DNA of 64,000 nucleotides from Pseudomonas rhizophila (GCF_003033885.1 NZ_CP024081.1:744999-808998), one strand, 5' to 3'; positions 36,766 through 45,944 are shown, counted from the first letter of the stretch. Notes: generated by a model not told the origin, from the sequence alone. Translations and numbers: made by a program.

Positions 36766-37482
36766 GTGAATCGTGTAATGGCTCCAGAAGGTGCGGCGGG
36801 CGTCGCCACTGCTGTCGCTGAAAGTGTTCAGTACCAGGGTCGCAAGGCCAGCCGGCAGGGCAGTGAACAGCGTCGCCAGGAGATTCTCGATGCGGCCATG
36901 CGCATTGTGGTGCGTGATGGTGTGCGGGCGGTACGCCACCGCGCCGTGGCCGCCGAAGCGGGTGTGCCGCTGTCGGCCACGACTTATTATTTCAAGGACA
37001 TCGATGACCTGTTGACCGATACCTTCGCCCAGTACGTGGAGCGCAGCGCGGCGTTCATGGCCAAGTTGTGGACCAACAATGAAGGCCTGCTGCGGGAGAT
37101 GGTTGCCTACGGAGACGGCAGCGCCGAATCCCGCTCGCAGCTGGCGGACGACATCGCCCGGATGACCGCCGACTACGTGCAGCATCAATTGCACAGCCGG
37201 CGCGAATACCTGATGGCGGAACAGGCTTTTCGTCAGGAAGCGCTGCTCAACCCGCGCCTGGCGGAGCTGGTGCGCTCTCACCAGCAGATCCTGTTGCACG
37301 GCACTTGTCAGTTTTTCCAGGTTTTGGGCTCGCGTGAACCCCAGCAGGATGCCAAAGTGTTGACGGCGATTATCGGACGGATGGAATATCAAGGCTTGCT
37401 CAATGGCGCCGAGCCGGTAGCGGCAGAAGAAATGCTCGGCATCCTGACCCGCTACATGCATCTGGTATTGGCGTCGGTTTAG
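36766..37482 (+). CDS. TetR family transcriptional regulator
   Basis: 238 residues. The DNA-binding helix-turn-helix is at about 38-85 (RRQEILDAAMRIVVRDGVRAVRHRAVAAEAGVPLSATTYYFKDIDDLL); the C-terminal ligand domain is unassigned. It conserves its position after lysS in Pseudomonas (the PA3699 type), but I know no ligand or targets. The GTG at 36766 is preferred because AGGAA lies 9 nt before it; an in-frame ATG at 36778 has none at good spacing. An N-terminal extension of about 30 residues before the helix-turn-helix is longer than usual. Confidence 0.88.
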   Translation: MNRVMAPEGAAGVATAVAESVQYQGRKASRQGSEQRRQEILDAAMRIVVRDGVRAVRHRAVAAEAGVPLSATTYYFKDIDDLLTDTFAQYVERSAAFMAKLWTNNEGLLREMVAYGDGSAESRSQLADDIARMTADYVQHQLHSRREYLMAEQAFRQEALLNPRLAELVRSHQQILLHGTCQFFQVLGSREPQQDAKVLTAIIGRMEYQGLLNGAEPVAAEEMLGILTRYMHLVLASV

Positions 37483-37500
37483 TTTTTCAGGAGCACCACA

Positions 37501-37590
37501 TGTGGCGAGGGAGCTTGCTCCCGCTGGGCTGCGTAGCGGCCCCTTTTGTGAGCGCTGCGCACTCAAGCGGGAGCAAGCTCCCTCGCCACA
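37501..37590. repeat. REPIN-like doublet (type B)
   Basis: TGTGGCGAGGGAGCTTGCTC opposed by GAGCAAGCTCCCTCGCCACA; begins 18 bp after the TetR gene stop. Confidence 0.88.
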
Positions 37591-37636
37591 AAGGCTCCTC
37601 ACAAAGACTAGGCGTCGTATGCCATAGGGAGTTCAA

Positions 37637-38191
37637 ATGAAAGCCTGGCGTGCCGTTGTAATGGCCGTGTCGTTGCTGCTGCTCAGTGGCTGCCTGGTGT
37701 CCTTCAAGGCGCCGTTGCCCGACAGCGAAGCCGCGCCCCAAGGGCTGGTCGGCCACTGGACCAGTACCAACGCCTGGGGCGAGCCGCTCAACCTGGAGTT
37801 GGATGAAGTGGGGCCGCGCCGGTATCAAGCCGTCACCTACTTCAGGGCCAGGCCGCTGGAGCGCGAAGCCATCCCGGTGACCGTCTCCCGTCACGGCAGC
37901 CGTTGGTATCTGTCGGCCAAGGTGCCGGCCCGCTATGGAGGGCATTTCGTGATCGCCGGTTTTGAACTGACCGACAAGCAGGAACTGGTGATCTACAACC
38001 TGGATATGGATCAGATCAACCAGGCCATCAGCCATAAGATCCTCAGTGGCCAGCCGAACCAGAGCGAAGAAGGTGACGGCGTGCTGGTGGACAGCGACAT
38101 GGGTACGGTTTTCCGTTACCTCGACGACCCGGCCAACTCCGATGTGTTCTCGGAGGCCGTGCGCTACCAGCGGCTGGTCAAATCCCAATAA
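37637..38191 (+). CDS. Lipoprotein of unknown function
   Basis: 184 residues. A lipoprotein signal peptide ends with LLLSGC (lipidated Cys about residue 19), so it should be an envelope lipoprotein. The mature part has a beta-rich pattern (GLVGHWTSTNAWGEPLNLELDEVGPRRYQAVTYF) that resembles small lipocalin-like barrels, but I cannot assign a family. AGGGAG precedes the ATG. It directly precedes the DUF1704 gene and may be co-transcribed with it. Confidence 0.8.
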   Translation: MKAWRAVVMAVSLLLLSGCLVSFKAPLPDSEAAPQGLVGHWTSTNAWGEPLNLELDEVGPRRYQAVTYFRARPLEREAIPVTVSRHGSRWYLSAKVPARYGGHFVIAGFELTDKQELVIYNLDMDQINQAISHKILSGQPNQSEEGDGVLVDSDMGTVFRYLDDPANSDVFSEAVRYQRLVKSQ

Positions 38192-38227
38192 TTGCAACAA
38201 GCGGACGTTTTTTCACAGGAGTTCCGG

Positions 38228-39505
38228 GTGGACGATTACCAGCAGACGATACGCACCTTGTCCGATCGCATTGTGCTGGCGCAAACGCCGATTCGCATTC
38301 TCGACGCAGTAAAGTGGGACGAAAGCATCCGCAAGGGTTTCCTCAAGGCCAAGGGCAAGGAAATGCCCGCCGTGGACCGCGACTATTACCTCAACCGGCC
38401 CCTGTCGTTCGATTCCAGCAAAGTGAAGCTCGAATTCCAGAACATCGAACGTGACATCACCCGTCAGCTCGGGCAGTTCAACCCGGTCGGCCAGATCATG
38501 CGTCGCATGTGCAAGGAATACCGCATGGTGGTGCGCATGCTCGAAGCACGCGGCACCGAGGATTTCGGGCTGATCTCCCAGGAGTTGTACGGGGCCGCTT
38601 CCGATGCGTTCCATGCCGGCGACCCGACCCTGGCTGACCTGGGCTTGATGCTGTCCGATTACCTGAACAACATTGATGGCCGTGGCGACCTGAAGGACGA
38701 GCCGAAGATTCTGACCGCCCAGGACGCTGTCAGCCTGCTGCAGCATCGGCTCAACCGGGTTTTTGGTGAGGCCGAGGAAACCATCCGGGTGTTCGAGTCC
38801 GACGGGATCGTGGCCGATGCGGCGGCTGGCGCCGATTACATCAAGATTCGCACTGATGCGATGTTCAACGACCGTGACGTTCGGGCCCTGGAAGTCCATG
38901 AAGGTCTGGTGCACGTCGGCACCACCCTCAATGGCCTGAATCAGCCGATCTGCACCTTCCTGTCCAAGGGGCCACCCTCGTCCACGGTGACCCAGGAAGG
39001 CCTGGCGATCCTGATGGAGATCATCACCTTCGCCTCTTACCCAAGTCGCCTGCGCAAGCTGACCAATCGCACCCGGGCCATTCACATGGTGGAGGAGGGG
39101 GCGGACTTTCTGCAGATATACGAGTTCTTCCGTGAGCAGGGCTTTGAGATGGGCGAAAGCTACGGCAACGCCAGCCGGGTTTTCCGTGGTTCGGTGCCGA
39201 CCGGTCTGCCATTCACCAAAGACTTGTCCTACCTCAAGGGCTTCATCATGGTTTACAACTACATTCAGCTGGCCGTACGCAAAGGCAAGCTGGAGCAGGT
39301 GCCGCTGTTGTTCTGCGGTAAAACCACCCTTGAAGACATGCGCACGATGCGCCAACTCGTGGACGAAGGCTTGGTCGTGCCGCCCAAATACCTGCCGGAA
39401 CAGTTCCGCGACATGAACGCGCTGTCGGCCTGGATGTGTTTCTCCAACTTCCTCAACCACCTGAGCCTGGACCGGATCGAAGCGGATTATTCCAATATCC
39501 TCTGA
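38228..39505 (+). CDS. QEGLA-motif / DUF1704 protein, putative zinc metallopeptidase
   Basis: 425 residues of the family named 'flavohemoglobin expression-modulating QEGLA motif protein' (TIGR02421/DUF1704). The HEGLVH sequence (H224-E225-xxx-H229) fits an HExxxH zinc-binding motif, and the family's QEGLA (Q256-E257) supplies a possible third ligand. DUF1704 also defines the eukaryotic MATCAP tubulin carboxypeptidases, which use HExxxH with a downstream Glu. Hence a cytosolic metallopeptidase is plausible, but substrate and activity are unknown. The GTG at 38228 is preferred because AGGAG lies 7 nt upstream; a TTG at 38192 would add 12 residues. Confidence 0.85.
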   Translation: MDDYQQTIRTLSDRIVLAQTPIRILDAVKWDESIRKGFLKAKGKEMPAVDRDYYLNRPLSFDSSKVKLEFQNIERDITRQLGQFNPVGQIMRRMCKEYRMVVRMLEARGTEDFGLISQELYGAASDAFHAGDPTLADLGLMLSDYLNNIDGRGDLKDEPKILTAQDAVSLLQHRLNRVFGEAEETIRVFESDGIVADAAAGADYIKIRTDAMFNDRDVRALEVHEGLVHVGTTLNGLNQPICTFLSKGPPSSTVTQEGLAILMEIITFASYPSRLRKLTNRTRAIHMVEEGADFLQIYEFFREQGFEMGESYGNASRVFRGSVPTGLPFTKDLSYLKGFIMVYNYIQLAVRKGKLEQVPLLFCGKTTLEDMRTMRQLVDEGLVVPPKYLPEQFRDMNALSAWMCFSNFLNHLSLDRIEADYSNIL

Positions 39506-39523
39506 ATACAATGTGGTTGAAAA

Positions 39524-39613
39524 TGTGGGAGCGAGCCTGCTCGCGATTGCGATGTTCCAGTCAACATTGATGTTGACCGTTCTACCGCAATCGCGAGCAG
39601 GCTCGCTCCCACA
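39524..39613. repeat. REPIN-like doublet (type A)
   Basis: TGTGGGAGCGAGCCTGCTCG and its inverted copy, 18 bp after the DUF1704 gene stop. Confidence 0.88.
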
Positions 39614-39653
39614 GGGGACGGTGTTTCATTTATTTTTTGCGAGGTTTCACCGG

Positions 39654-40559
39654 ATGCGAACCCTCGGCATCTTATGCCTGCTGCTGACCCTGAGCGGTTG
39701 CAGTTCCCTGCTGTTCTACCCCGAACGCGGCCTGCCCTTTACCCCGGAACGGGCCAAGCTCGACTACCGCGACGTCACCCTGACCACCGCCGACGGTGTC
39801 AGGCTCCACGGCTGGTGGCTGCCGGTCAAGCCAGGGGTGGAGGTCAAGGGCACCGTACTGCACTTGCACGGCAACGGCGGCAACCTGGCCTGGCATCTGG
39901 GGGGGAGCTGGTGGTTGCCCGAGCAGGGTTACCAGGTATTGATGGTGGATTACCGCGGTTACGGCCGCTCCGAAGGCGAGCCGAGCCTGCCGGCGATCTA
40001 TCAGGACATCGACGCAGCGTTCAAATGGCTCGACCAGGCGCCACAGGTTCAAGGCAAGCCGCTGGTGCTGCTCGGCCAGAGCCTGGGCGGCGCGCTGGCG
40101 GTGCATTACCTGGCCGATCATCCCGAGCGTCAGCCGCAACTCAAGGCCCTGGTGCTCGATGGCGTGCCCGCCAGTTATCGCGACGTAGGGCGTTTCGCCC
40201 TGAGTACTTCATGGCTGACCTGGGCATTGCAGGTGCCGCTGTCCTGGCTGGTGCCCGACGGTGACAGTGCAATCGGTTCGGTGGCGCAATTGAAGGGCGT
40301 ACCGAAATTGATCTACCACAGCCTCGATGACCCCATCGTGCCTCTTTCCAACGGCATCCGTCTGTATCAAGCTGCGCCGCCGCCCCGGGTCCTGCAACTG
40401 ACTCGCGGTGGGCATGTGCAGACATTCGCCGACCCGGTCTGGCGAACGGTGATGCTGCGCTATCTCGACGACCCCTGGCACTTCGACGGCCTGCGCCGCC
40501 TGGGCGAGATCCCGAATTATCCGAAATCATCCGTTGAATCTTCAGAGAGCCCGCAATGA
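39654..40559 (+). CDS. Alpha/beta hydrolase lipoprotein
   Basis: 301 residues. Lipoprotein signal with LTLSGCSS (Cys about residue 16) followed by an alpha/beta hydrolase domain: oxyanion region LHLHGNGGNLAWH, VDYRGYGRSEG, nucleophile elbow GQSLGGAL (Ser about 144), an acidic residue in YHSLDDPIVP and a His in RGGHVQTF. This is the BEM46/YfhR-like group of serine hydrolases. ATG 39654 gives the signal peptide; the frame upstream runs through the repeat. It overlaps the next gene by ATGA. Confidence 0.87.
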   Translation: MRTLGILCLLLTLSGCSSLLFYPERGLPFTPERAKLDYRDVTLTTADGVRLHGWWLPVKPGVEVKGTVLHLHGNGGNLAWHLGGSWWLPEQGYQVLMVDYRGYGRSEGEPSLPAIYQDIDAAFKWLDQAPQVQGKPLVLLGQSLGGALAVHYLADHPERQPQLKALVLDGVPASYRDVGRFALSTSWLTWALQVPLSWLVPDGDSAIGSVAQLKGVPKLIYHSLDDPIVPLSNGIRLYQAAPPPRVLQLTRGGHVQTFADPVWRTVMLRYLDDPWHFDGLRRLGEIPNYPKSSVESSESPQ

Positions 40560-40885
40560 GCGAAGAACGTAACGCCATCCCCCTGATCATCACCGGTATC
40601 TGCAGCATCCTCGGCACCGTCGCGGTGCTCTGGTACTACGGCTACCTGCACTTCGCCAAGCCCGAGGATGCGTTGCTGCTCAACGAGTTCACCATGCTCA
40701 AGACCGTGCCGGGCGAAGACTACAAAGTCGCCCTGGAACCGGCTCCGCAAGTTGCCCAGTGCATTGATGGCGTACTGGTGCTGTTCGACACCGAACAGAA
40801 AGGCCTGACCGGCGTGCTGATCAATGAGAAAAAGCGTGCGGTGCGCTGCATGGGGCAGGAGACGCCGCAGAAGCTTGAGCCATAA
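40556..40885 (+). CDS. Small single-helix membrane protein, unknown
   Basis: 109 residues with one transmembrane helix (about 8-30, IPLIITGICSILGTVAVLWYYGYL) and a short soluble C-terminal domain containing two cysteines (C69 and C98 approximately). Overlaps the hydrolase gene by four bases, so the two are translationally coupled. No family recognised. Confidence 0.75.
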   Translation: MSEERNAIPLIITGICSILGTVAVLWYYGYLHFAKPEDALLLNEFTMLKTVPGEDYKVALEPAPQVAQCIDGVLVLFDTEQKGLTGVLINEKKRAVRCMGQETPQKLEP

Positions 40886-40902
40886 CCCAGCCTCAATTTC
40901 CC

Positions 40903-40992
40903 TGTGGGAGCGAGCCTGCTCGCGATAGCGGTGGACCAGTTGCAACTGCATTGACTGACCCACCGCTATCGCGAGCAAGCTCGCTCCCACAA
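40903..40992. repeat. REPIN-like doublet (type A)
   Basis: TGTGGGAGCGAGCCTGCTCG with an inverted copy carrying one change (GAGCAAGCTCG). Confidence 0.88.
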
Positions 40993-41011
40993 GGGAAATG
41001 TGTTGGCCGAT

Positions 41012-41047
41012 AAAAAAGCCCCGCCTGATCACGTCAGGCGGGGCTTT
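41012..41047. terminator. Bidirectional rho-independent terminator
   Basis: AAAAAAGCCCCGCCTGA / TCAGGCGGGGCTTTT around a 5-nt loop, with A and T runs on both sides, placed between convergent genes. Confidence 0.93.
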
Positions 41048-41064
41048 TGCTTGCAGTCAGCCGA

Positions 41065-41856
41065 TCAGTTGGCGCTCATGGTCGAGCGCGGGGCGACTGG
41101 CTGGTTGTCGTTGGAGATGGTCACCTCGACCCGACGGTTCATCGCACGGCCCGAGACGCTGGTGTTGTCCGCTACCGGGAATTCCTTGCCGTAACCCTGG
41201 GTCACGATGCGCGCCGGGTCGACGCCCATTTTCACCAGAGCCATACGCACGGAGCTGGCGCGGCGCTCGGACAGCGACTGGTTGTAGGAGTCCGAACCGG
41301 TGCTGTCGGTGTAACCTTCGACAATCACCTTGCGGTCGGGATTTTCCTGGAGGAACTGGGCCAGTTTATTCACGTTGACCAGGCCGCTGGAACGCAGCTC
41401 GGACTTGTTGGTGGCGAACAGCACGTCACCGAAGGTCACCAGCGTGCCGCGTTCGGTTTGCTTGGCGTTGAGGCTGTCTTGCAGTTGCTTGATCTGCGCG
41501 TTACGGGCCTCGAGCAGTGCGCGGGCGCGTTCATCACCGGCGTTTTTCAGCTCGGCTTCAGCGGTGCGCAGGGCGATGGTCTGCTTGGCCACCTCCACGC
41601 GCTGGTTGGTCAGATAGGCCAACTGGTCGACCTTGGCTTCATCTTCCTTGTCCATGTAAGCCTTGTCGGCTTTGGCCAGGAAGTCGGCGGCGTCCTTGGT
41701 TTCCAGAGCTGCAACCTTGGTCGCCGCCGGGTCAGCCTGCAGACCGTTGTAGTTGGTACGGGCCTGTTCCAGATTAGCGTTCGGATCTGTGGAACACGCG
41801 GCCAGCGAGACGCAGGCGGCCAGCAGGGCGGGGATCATCAAGTGTTTGTGCATCAT
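41065..41856 (-). CDS. OmpA-family lipoprotein, LptF-like
   Basis: 263 residues. Lipoprotein signal with SLAACS (Cys about 20); a helical DUF4398-like middle region (about 30-120, rich in Ala/Lys/Glu); C-terminal OmpA peptidoglycan-binding domain (about 135-245; GDVLFATNKSELRSSGL, VEGYTDSTGSDSYNQSLSERRA, GRAMNRRVEV). It corresponds by order and sequence to P. aeruginosa LptF (PA3692), an outer-membrane protein tied to mucoidy and stress survival. ATG 41856 follows AAAGGA; an upstream in-frame start at 41877 would add seven residues. It is downstream of the DUF4398 gene in the same operon. Confidence 0.87.
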   Translation of the reverse strand: MMHKHLMIPALLAACVSLAACSTDPNANLEQARTNYNGLQADPAATKVAALETKDAADFLAKADKAYMDKEDEAKVDQLAYLTNQRVEVAKQTIALRTAEAELKNAGDERARALLEARNAQIKQLQDSLNAKQTERGTLVTFGDVLFATNKSELRSSGLVNVNKLAQFLQENPDRKVIVEGYTDSTGSDSYNQSLSERRASSVRMALVKMGVDPARIVTQGYGKEFPVADNTSVSGRAMNRRVEVTISNDNQPVAPRSTMSAN

Positions 41857-41904
41857 AGTCTGTCGTCCTTTTATCAATGAGAAGTACGTCGCGGCGTGAA
41901 CGGC

Positions 41905-42318
41905 TTACTGAAGCTTGTTCATGCCTTCCTGACGCAGTTCCTGAACCCCTTTCTGGGAGTCCTTGAGAGCCTGTTCGGCCTTGGCGGCCTGGGCCTTGCG
42001 CTCAGCGACGCGGGCGTCCCACTCGGCCTGCTCGGCCAGACGCTTGGCTTCTTCGTAGTTCTTGTCGTGCATCGCGATCTCGGCCTGCTTGAGCTTGTCC
42101 TGGGCCGACTTCATTTCCACGGCGGCGAATTCGGTACCGCCGGCGCTGACGGCGCTGTTGACCGCCGATTGGGTCACCGCGTACTGCTCCGAGGGCGGGT
42201 TGCCGGCGCAACCGGCGAGGATGAAGCTGCTACCGATAGCCAGGGCAGCCAACTTCAGGCCGCGCAGGCCAGTGGATGAGGGTTTGGCAGTGCAGGTATT
42301 CATAGGCTTCAACTCCAT
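41905..42318 (-). CDS. DUF4398 lipoprotein
   Basis: 137 residues. Signal with FILAGCAG lipobox (Cys about 37), then a long helical Ala/Glu/Lys-rich region with two half-repeats (AAVEMKSAQDKLKQAEIAM and EEAKRLAEQAEWDARVAERKAQAAKAEQ). Matches the PA3691-type partner of LptF. ATG 42318 has AGGAG 8 nt upstream; ATG 42303 is a second possible start. It is 48 bp upstream of the OmpA-like gene and probably shares the extracytoplasmic-type promoter below. Confidence 0.85.
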   Translation of the reverse strand: MELKPMNTCTAKPSSTGLRGLKLAALAIGSSFILAGCAGNPPSEQYAVTQSAVNSAVSAGGTEFAAVEMKSAQDKLKQAEIAMHDKNYEEAKRLAEQAEWDARVAERKAQAAKAEQALKDSQKGVQELRQEGMNKLQ

Positions 42319-42433
42319 TGGAAAACTCCTGAAAAAACTACAGATCCATGCTGGGACCGAAGCCGGGACGTCTGTTTCGGCGCTGGCGCCGGGGCGCGTT
42401 TATTTAAACGACCGTTCCAGTATGGTTACTCGG

Positions 42434-42461
42434 TGTGACCTGAGGCGTTTTTCAAAAGTTC
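42434..42461 (-). promoter_or_regulatory. AlgU/sigma-E-like promoter for the DUF4398-OmpA operon
   Basis: On the minus strand GAACTT (42461-42456) is followed after 16 bp by GTCACA (42439-42434), close to the GAACTT-N16-TCnnA pattern of AlgU (sigma-22) promoters. It lies about 115 bp before the DUF4398 start. The PA3691-PA3692 pair is known as part of the AlgU regulon in P. aeruginosa. Confidence 0.55.
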
Positions 42462-42584
42462 AGCGAGGATGGCCAATCGCCAAAAGTTTTGCTGACTGAT
42501 TGGTCAGCGCCAGAAAAGCTGAACTTTCAAGGCGCGTAGCGGTATTCCCGGCGTAGGAGCCGTGCGTTTTTTGTGGGGGACGCG

Positions 42585-42652
42585 TGTAGGAACTGGCGAA
42601 GGTTGCGATCTTTTGACCTGGCGTCTGGGAAAGATCGCAGCCCCCGCTCCTA
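42585..42652. repeat. Degenerate 'GATCTTT' inverted repeat
   Basis: GTAGGAACTGGCGAAGGTTGCGATCTTT is opposed by AAAGATCGCAGCCCCCGCTCCTA. This resembles a Pseudomonas palindromic repeat in which TAGGAGCTGCCGAAGGCTGCGATCTTT is mirrored; the copy is decayed. Confidence 0.7.
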
Positions 42653-42659
42653 AAGAAAT

Positions 42660-43004
42660 TTAGTGTTTGGACTTGTCGTTCTGCGAGGAGAGTTGATGCA
42701 GATGACGCCGCGACAGAGCGAGAAAACGCGGGGTCGGGCCGACGTCTTCGTAGAGCGGGTCGCCCTCTTCATCGGTGGCCACCACTTGCGAGCCCTTGAT
42801 GTAAGGGAAGCTGGCTTCCAGTTCTTCCAGCGCCGCCCCGATCAATTCGCCGAGCAGTTCCTCGGGTTGGCGCTTGGGGTACATCTCGCAGATCGCCGCC
42901 AGTCGTGCGGCGGCCTCCACGTCCAGGTGAATGGTGTAGCCGGTCTGGGTCAGGCAACCCTTGGCGTTTTCTTCCCAGTGTTGGGCGAGCTCACGGATTT
43001 TCAT
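42660..43004 (-). CDS. Conserved protein of unknown function (PA3688-like position)
   Basis: 114 residues, mostly helical and acidic, no signal peptide. Segments CLTQTGYTIHLDVEAAARLAAICEMYPKRQPEELLGELIGAALEELEASFPYI resemble a short ribbon-helix-helix-like or adaptor fold, but I cannot assign it; similar Pseudomonas proteins are sometimes labelled 'pilin assembly protein' without clear proof. TTGAGG precedes the ATG. It is divergent from ppc. Confidence 0.75.
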   Translation of the reverse strand: MKIRELAQHWEENAKGCLTQTGYTIHLDVEAAARLAAICEMYPKRQPEELLGELIGAALEELEASFPYIKGSQVVATDEEGDPLYEDVGPTPRFLALSRRHLHQLSSQNDKSKH

Positions 43005-43193
43005 GATGGCCTCAATAGCCCGCGGATGGCAGGCGCGCAGAGTGACAAGCCGTTGTGTGGCTTACTGTTAAGACTAGCTTTGTCCGACAAGGTTTAATGT
43101 CCCCTCGTCGCTTGTCATAAACGTCTTGCGTCGGCACTCTCTGTAAAACGTCTAACCCAAGAGCTGTCCGGACCTTTTGCTGGAGAACTGCTG

Positions 43194-45824
43194 ATGACCG
43201 ATATCGATGCACGCTTGCGCGAGGATGTTCACCTGCTCGGCGAGCTGCTGGGCAACACCATCCGCGAACAGTACGGGGACAGGTTTCTCGACAAGATCGA
43301 GCAGATCCGCAAGGGTGCCAAGGCCGATCGACGCGGCTCCATGGACGCCGAACTGAGCGCCAGCCTCAATCAGTTGGGCGAGGACGAACTGCTGCCGGTG
43401 GCGCGGGCGTTCAATCAGTTCCTCAACCTGGCCAACATCGCCGAGCAGTATCAACTTATCCACCGACGCGAAGAGTCCAAACCGGCACCGTTCGAGGCGC
43501 GGGTGTTGCCCGAACTGCTTGCTCGATTGCGGGCCGAGGGCCATGGCGCCGAGTCCCTGGCGCGGCAATTGGGACGGCTGGAAATCGAGCTGGTGCTCAC
43601 CGCTCACCCCACGGAAGTGGCCCGGCGCACGCTGATCCAGAAATACGATGCCATCGCCGCGCAACTGGCGGCCCAGGACCACCGCGATCTCACCAGCGCC
43701 GAACGTGCGCAAATCCACGAGCGTCTGCAACGGCTGATCGCCGAAGCCTGGCACACCGAAGAAATACGCCGCACCCGGCCGACCCCGGTGGACGAGGCCA
43801 AGTGGGGCTTTGCGGTGATCGAACATTCGCTGTGGCAAGCCATTCCCAATTACCTGCGCAAGGCCGATCAGGCCCTGCATGCCGCCACCGGCTTGCGCCT
43901 GCCGCTGGAGGCTGCACCGATCCGCTTTGCCTCGTGGATGGGCGGCGACCGGGATGGCAACCCCAATGTCACCGCTGCGGTAACCCGCGAAGTGCTGTTG
44001 CTGGCGCGGTGGATGGCGGCGGATCTGTACCTGCGCGACGTTGACCACCTAGCGGCTGAGCTGTCCATGCAAAAAGCCAGCGAGGCTTTGCGCGCCCAGG
44101 CCGGTGATAGCGCTGAACCCTACCGTGCCGTGCTCAAGCAATTGCGTGAACGCCTGCGCGCCACGCGCAATTGGGCGCACGCGTCCCTGAAAGTCACTAC
44201 CCCAGCCTCTGCCGATGTGTTGCAGAACAACCGCGAACTGCTGGACCCGCTGGAGCTTTGCTACCAGTCCCTGCACGAGTGCGGCATGGGCGTGATCGCC
44301 GACGGGCCGCTGCTCGACTGCTTGCGCCGGGCGGTGACGTTCGGGTTGTTCCTGGTGCGCCTCGATGTACGCCAGGACTCCACGCGCCACAGCGCAGCCA
44401 TGACTGAAATCACTGACTACCTGGGCCTGGGCCGCTATGAGGACTGGAGCGAGGAGCAGCGCATCAGCTTTCTGCTGGAGGAGCTGAACAACCGGCGTCC
44501 GCTTTTGCCCGCACATTTCAAACCGTCGGCCGATACGGCGGAAGTCCTGGCCACGTGCCGGGAAGTGGCGGCGGCGCCGGCGGCGTCCCTGGGCTCGTAC
44601 GTGATCTCGATGGCGGGCGCCGCTTCCGATGTGCTCGCGGTGCAGCTCTTGTTGAAAGAGGCCGGCGTGTTGCGACCTATGCGGGTGGTGCCGCTGTTCG
44701 AGACCCTGGCCGACTTGGACAACGCCGGGCCGGTGATCGAGCAATTGTTGCTGCTGCCGGGCTATCGATCGCGGCTGCAAGGGCCTCAGGAGGTGATGAT
44801 CGGCTATTCCGATTCGGCCAAGGATGCCGGCACGACAGCGGCGGCCTGGGCACAGTATCGAGCCCAGGAACGGCTGGTGGACATTTGTCGCGAACAGCAA
44901 GTCGAACTGCTGTTGTTCCATGGCCGCGGAGGCACCGTGGGGCGTGGCGGCGGTCCGGCTCACGCGGCGATTCTGTCGCAACCGCCGGGTTCGGTGGCCG
45001 GGCGGTTCCGTACCACTGAGCAGGGTGAAATGATTCGTTTCAAATTTGGCCTGCCGGACATCGCCGAACAGAATCTCAATCTGTACCTCGCCGCCGTGCT
45101 GGAAGCGACACTGCTGCCACCGCCGCCACCCACTCCTCAGTGGCGTCATCTGATGGATGAACTGGCGGCCGACGGGGTCAAGGCTTACCGCGCCGTGGTG
45201 CGGGAAAATCCGCAATTCGTCGAGTACTTCCGCCAGTCCACACCGGAGCAGGAACTGGGCCGTCTGCCGCTGGGCAGCCGGCCGGCCAAGCGCCGGGCCG
45301 GAGGCATCGAAAGCCTGCGGGCGATCCCGTGGATCTTCGGCTGGACCCAGACGCGCCTGATGCTGCCGGCCTGGCTCGGTTGGGAGACCGCCCTGGGCAA
45401 GGCGCTGGAGCGCGGCGAGGGCGAGTTGCTGGGGCAGATGCGCGAGCAATGGCCGTTTTTCCGCACCCGCATCGACATGCTGGAGATGGTGCTGGCCAAG
45501 GCCGACGCGGACATCGCGCGCTCCTACGATGAGCGTTTGGTCGAACCTGGGTTGCTACCGTTGGGCGAGCATTTACGCGACCTATTGTCGCAGGCGTGCT
45601 CGGTGGTCCTGGGGTTGACCGGTCAGTCGCAGCTACTGGCACATAGCCCTGACACTCTGGAATTCATTCGCCTGCGCAACACCTACCTCGACCCGTTGCA
45701 CCTGTTGCAGGCTGAACTGCTTGCCCGTTCGCGGCAGCAGGACGTTGCCCAGGGCAGCCCCGTGGAACAGGCGCTTCTGGTGTCTGTGGCGGGGATTGCC
45801 GCCGGTTTGCGCAACACCGGCTAA
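43194..45824 (+). CDS. ppc: Phosphoenolpyruvate carboxylase
   Basis: Carboxylates PEP to oxaloacetate with bicarbonate, replenishing the TCA cycle. 876 residues, normal length. Catalytic motif [10 protein letters not shown] (H138), [17 protein letters not shown], the [10 protein letters not shown] loop and the [14 protein letters not shown] motif are intact, and the protein ends with the family's RNTG. GGAG lies 8 nt before the ATG. Monocistronic with a structured spacer downstream. Confidence 0.97.
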   Translation: MTDIDARLREDVHLLGELLGNTIREQYGDRFLDKIEQIRKGAKADRRGSMDAELSASLNQLGEDELLPVARAFNQFLNLANIAEQYQLIHRREESKPAPFEARVLPELLARLRAEGHGAESLARQLGRLEIELVLTAHPTEVARRTLIQKYDAIAAQLAAQDHRDLTSAERAQIHERLQRLIAEAWHTEEIRRTRPTPVDEAKWGFAVIEHSLWQAIPNYLRKADQALHAATGLRLPLEAAPIRFASWMGGDRDGNPNVTAAVTREVLLLARWMAADLYLRDVDHLAAELSMQKASEALRAQAGDSAEPYRAVLKQLRERLRATRNWAHASLKVTTPASADVLQNNRELLDPLELCYQSLHECGMGVIADGPLLDCLRRAVTFGLFLVRLDVRQDSTRHSAAMTEITDYLGLGRYEDWSEEQRISFLLEELNNRRPLLPAHFKPSADTAEVLATCREVAAAPAASLGSYVISMAGAASDVLAVQLLLKEAGVLRPMRVVPLFETLADLDNAGPVIEQLLLLPGYRSRLQGPQEVMIGYSDSAKDAGTTAAAWAQYRAQERLVDICREQQVELLLFHGRGGTVGRGGGPAHAAILSQPPGSVAGRFRTTEQGEMIRFKFGLPDIAEQNLNLYLAAVLEATLLPPPPPTPQWRHLMDELAADGVKAYRAVVRENPQFVEYFRQSTPEQELGRLPLGSRPAKRRAGGIESLRAIPWIFGWTQTRLMLPAWLGWETALGKALERGEGELLGQMREQWPFFRTRIDMLEMVLAKADADIARSYDERLVEPGLLPLGEHLRDLLSQACSVVLGLTGQSQLLAHSPDTLEFIRLRNTYLDPLHLLQAELLARSRQQDVAQGSPVEQALLVSVAGIAAGLRNTG

Positions 45825-45845
45825 GGTTAAGCGGCGTACCGAAAC

Positions 45846-45944
45846 GGCCCGCCCGGTATCCCCCGGGCGGAGGCCGGGTGGGCAGGGAGGAGGTCGGTCG
45901 GGCGACAGTTTGTTGTCCGGTTGCGACGATCGCCACCTCCTCCC
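45846..45944 (+). other. Two strong hairpins in the ppc-adk spacer
   Basis: Hairpin 1: GGCC-CGCCCGG (45846-45856) with CCGGGCG-ga-GGCC (45863-45875). Hairpin 2: GGGAGGAGGT (45885-45894) pairs perfectly with ACCTCCTCCC (45935-45944), with an inner GGCGA/TCGCC pair stacked on it. No T-run follows hairpin 1. It may be a terminator, an RNA-binding or an ncRNA element. The rest of the 290-bp spacer holds a weak promoter-like pair (TTGTGT 45985, TATCTT 46008) for adk. Confidence 0.5.

Larger units (their letters stand above)
42319..42659. other. 341-bp spacer with promoter and repeats
   Basis: Contains the minus-strand promoter above, a GCTGAC/GTCAGC hairpin (42491-42508), a second CTGAACTTTC on the plus strand near 42519, and the repeat at 42585. 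No gene seen. Confidence 0.5.
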
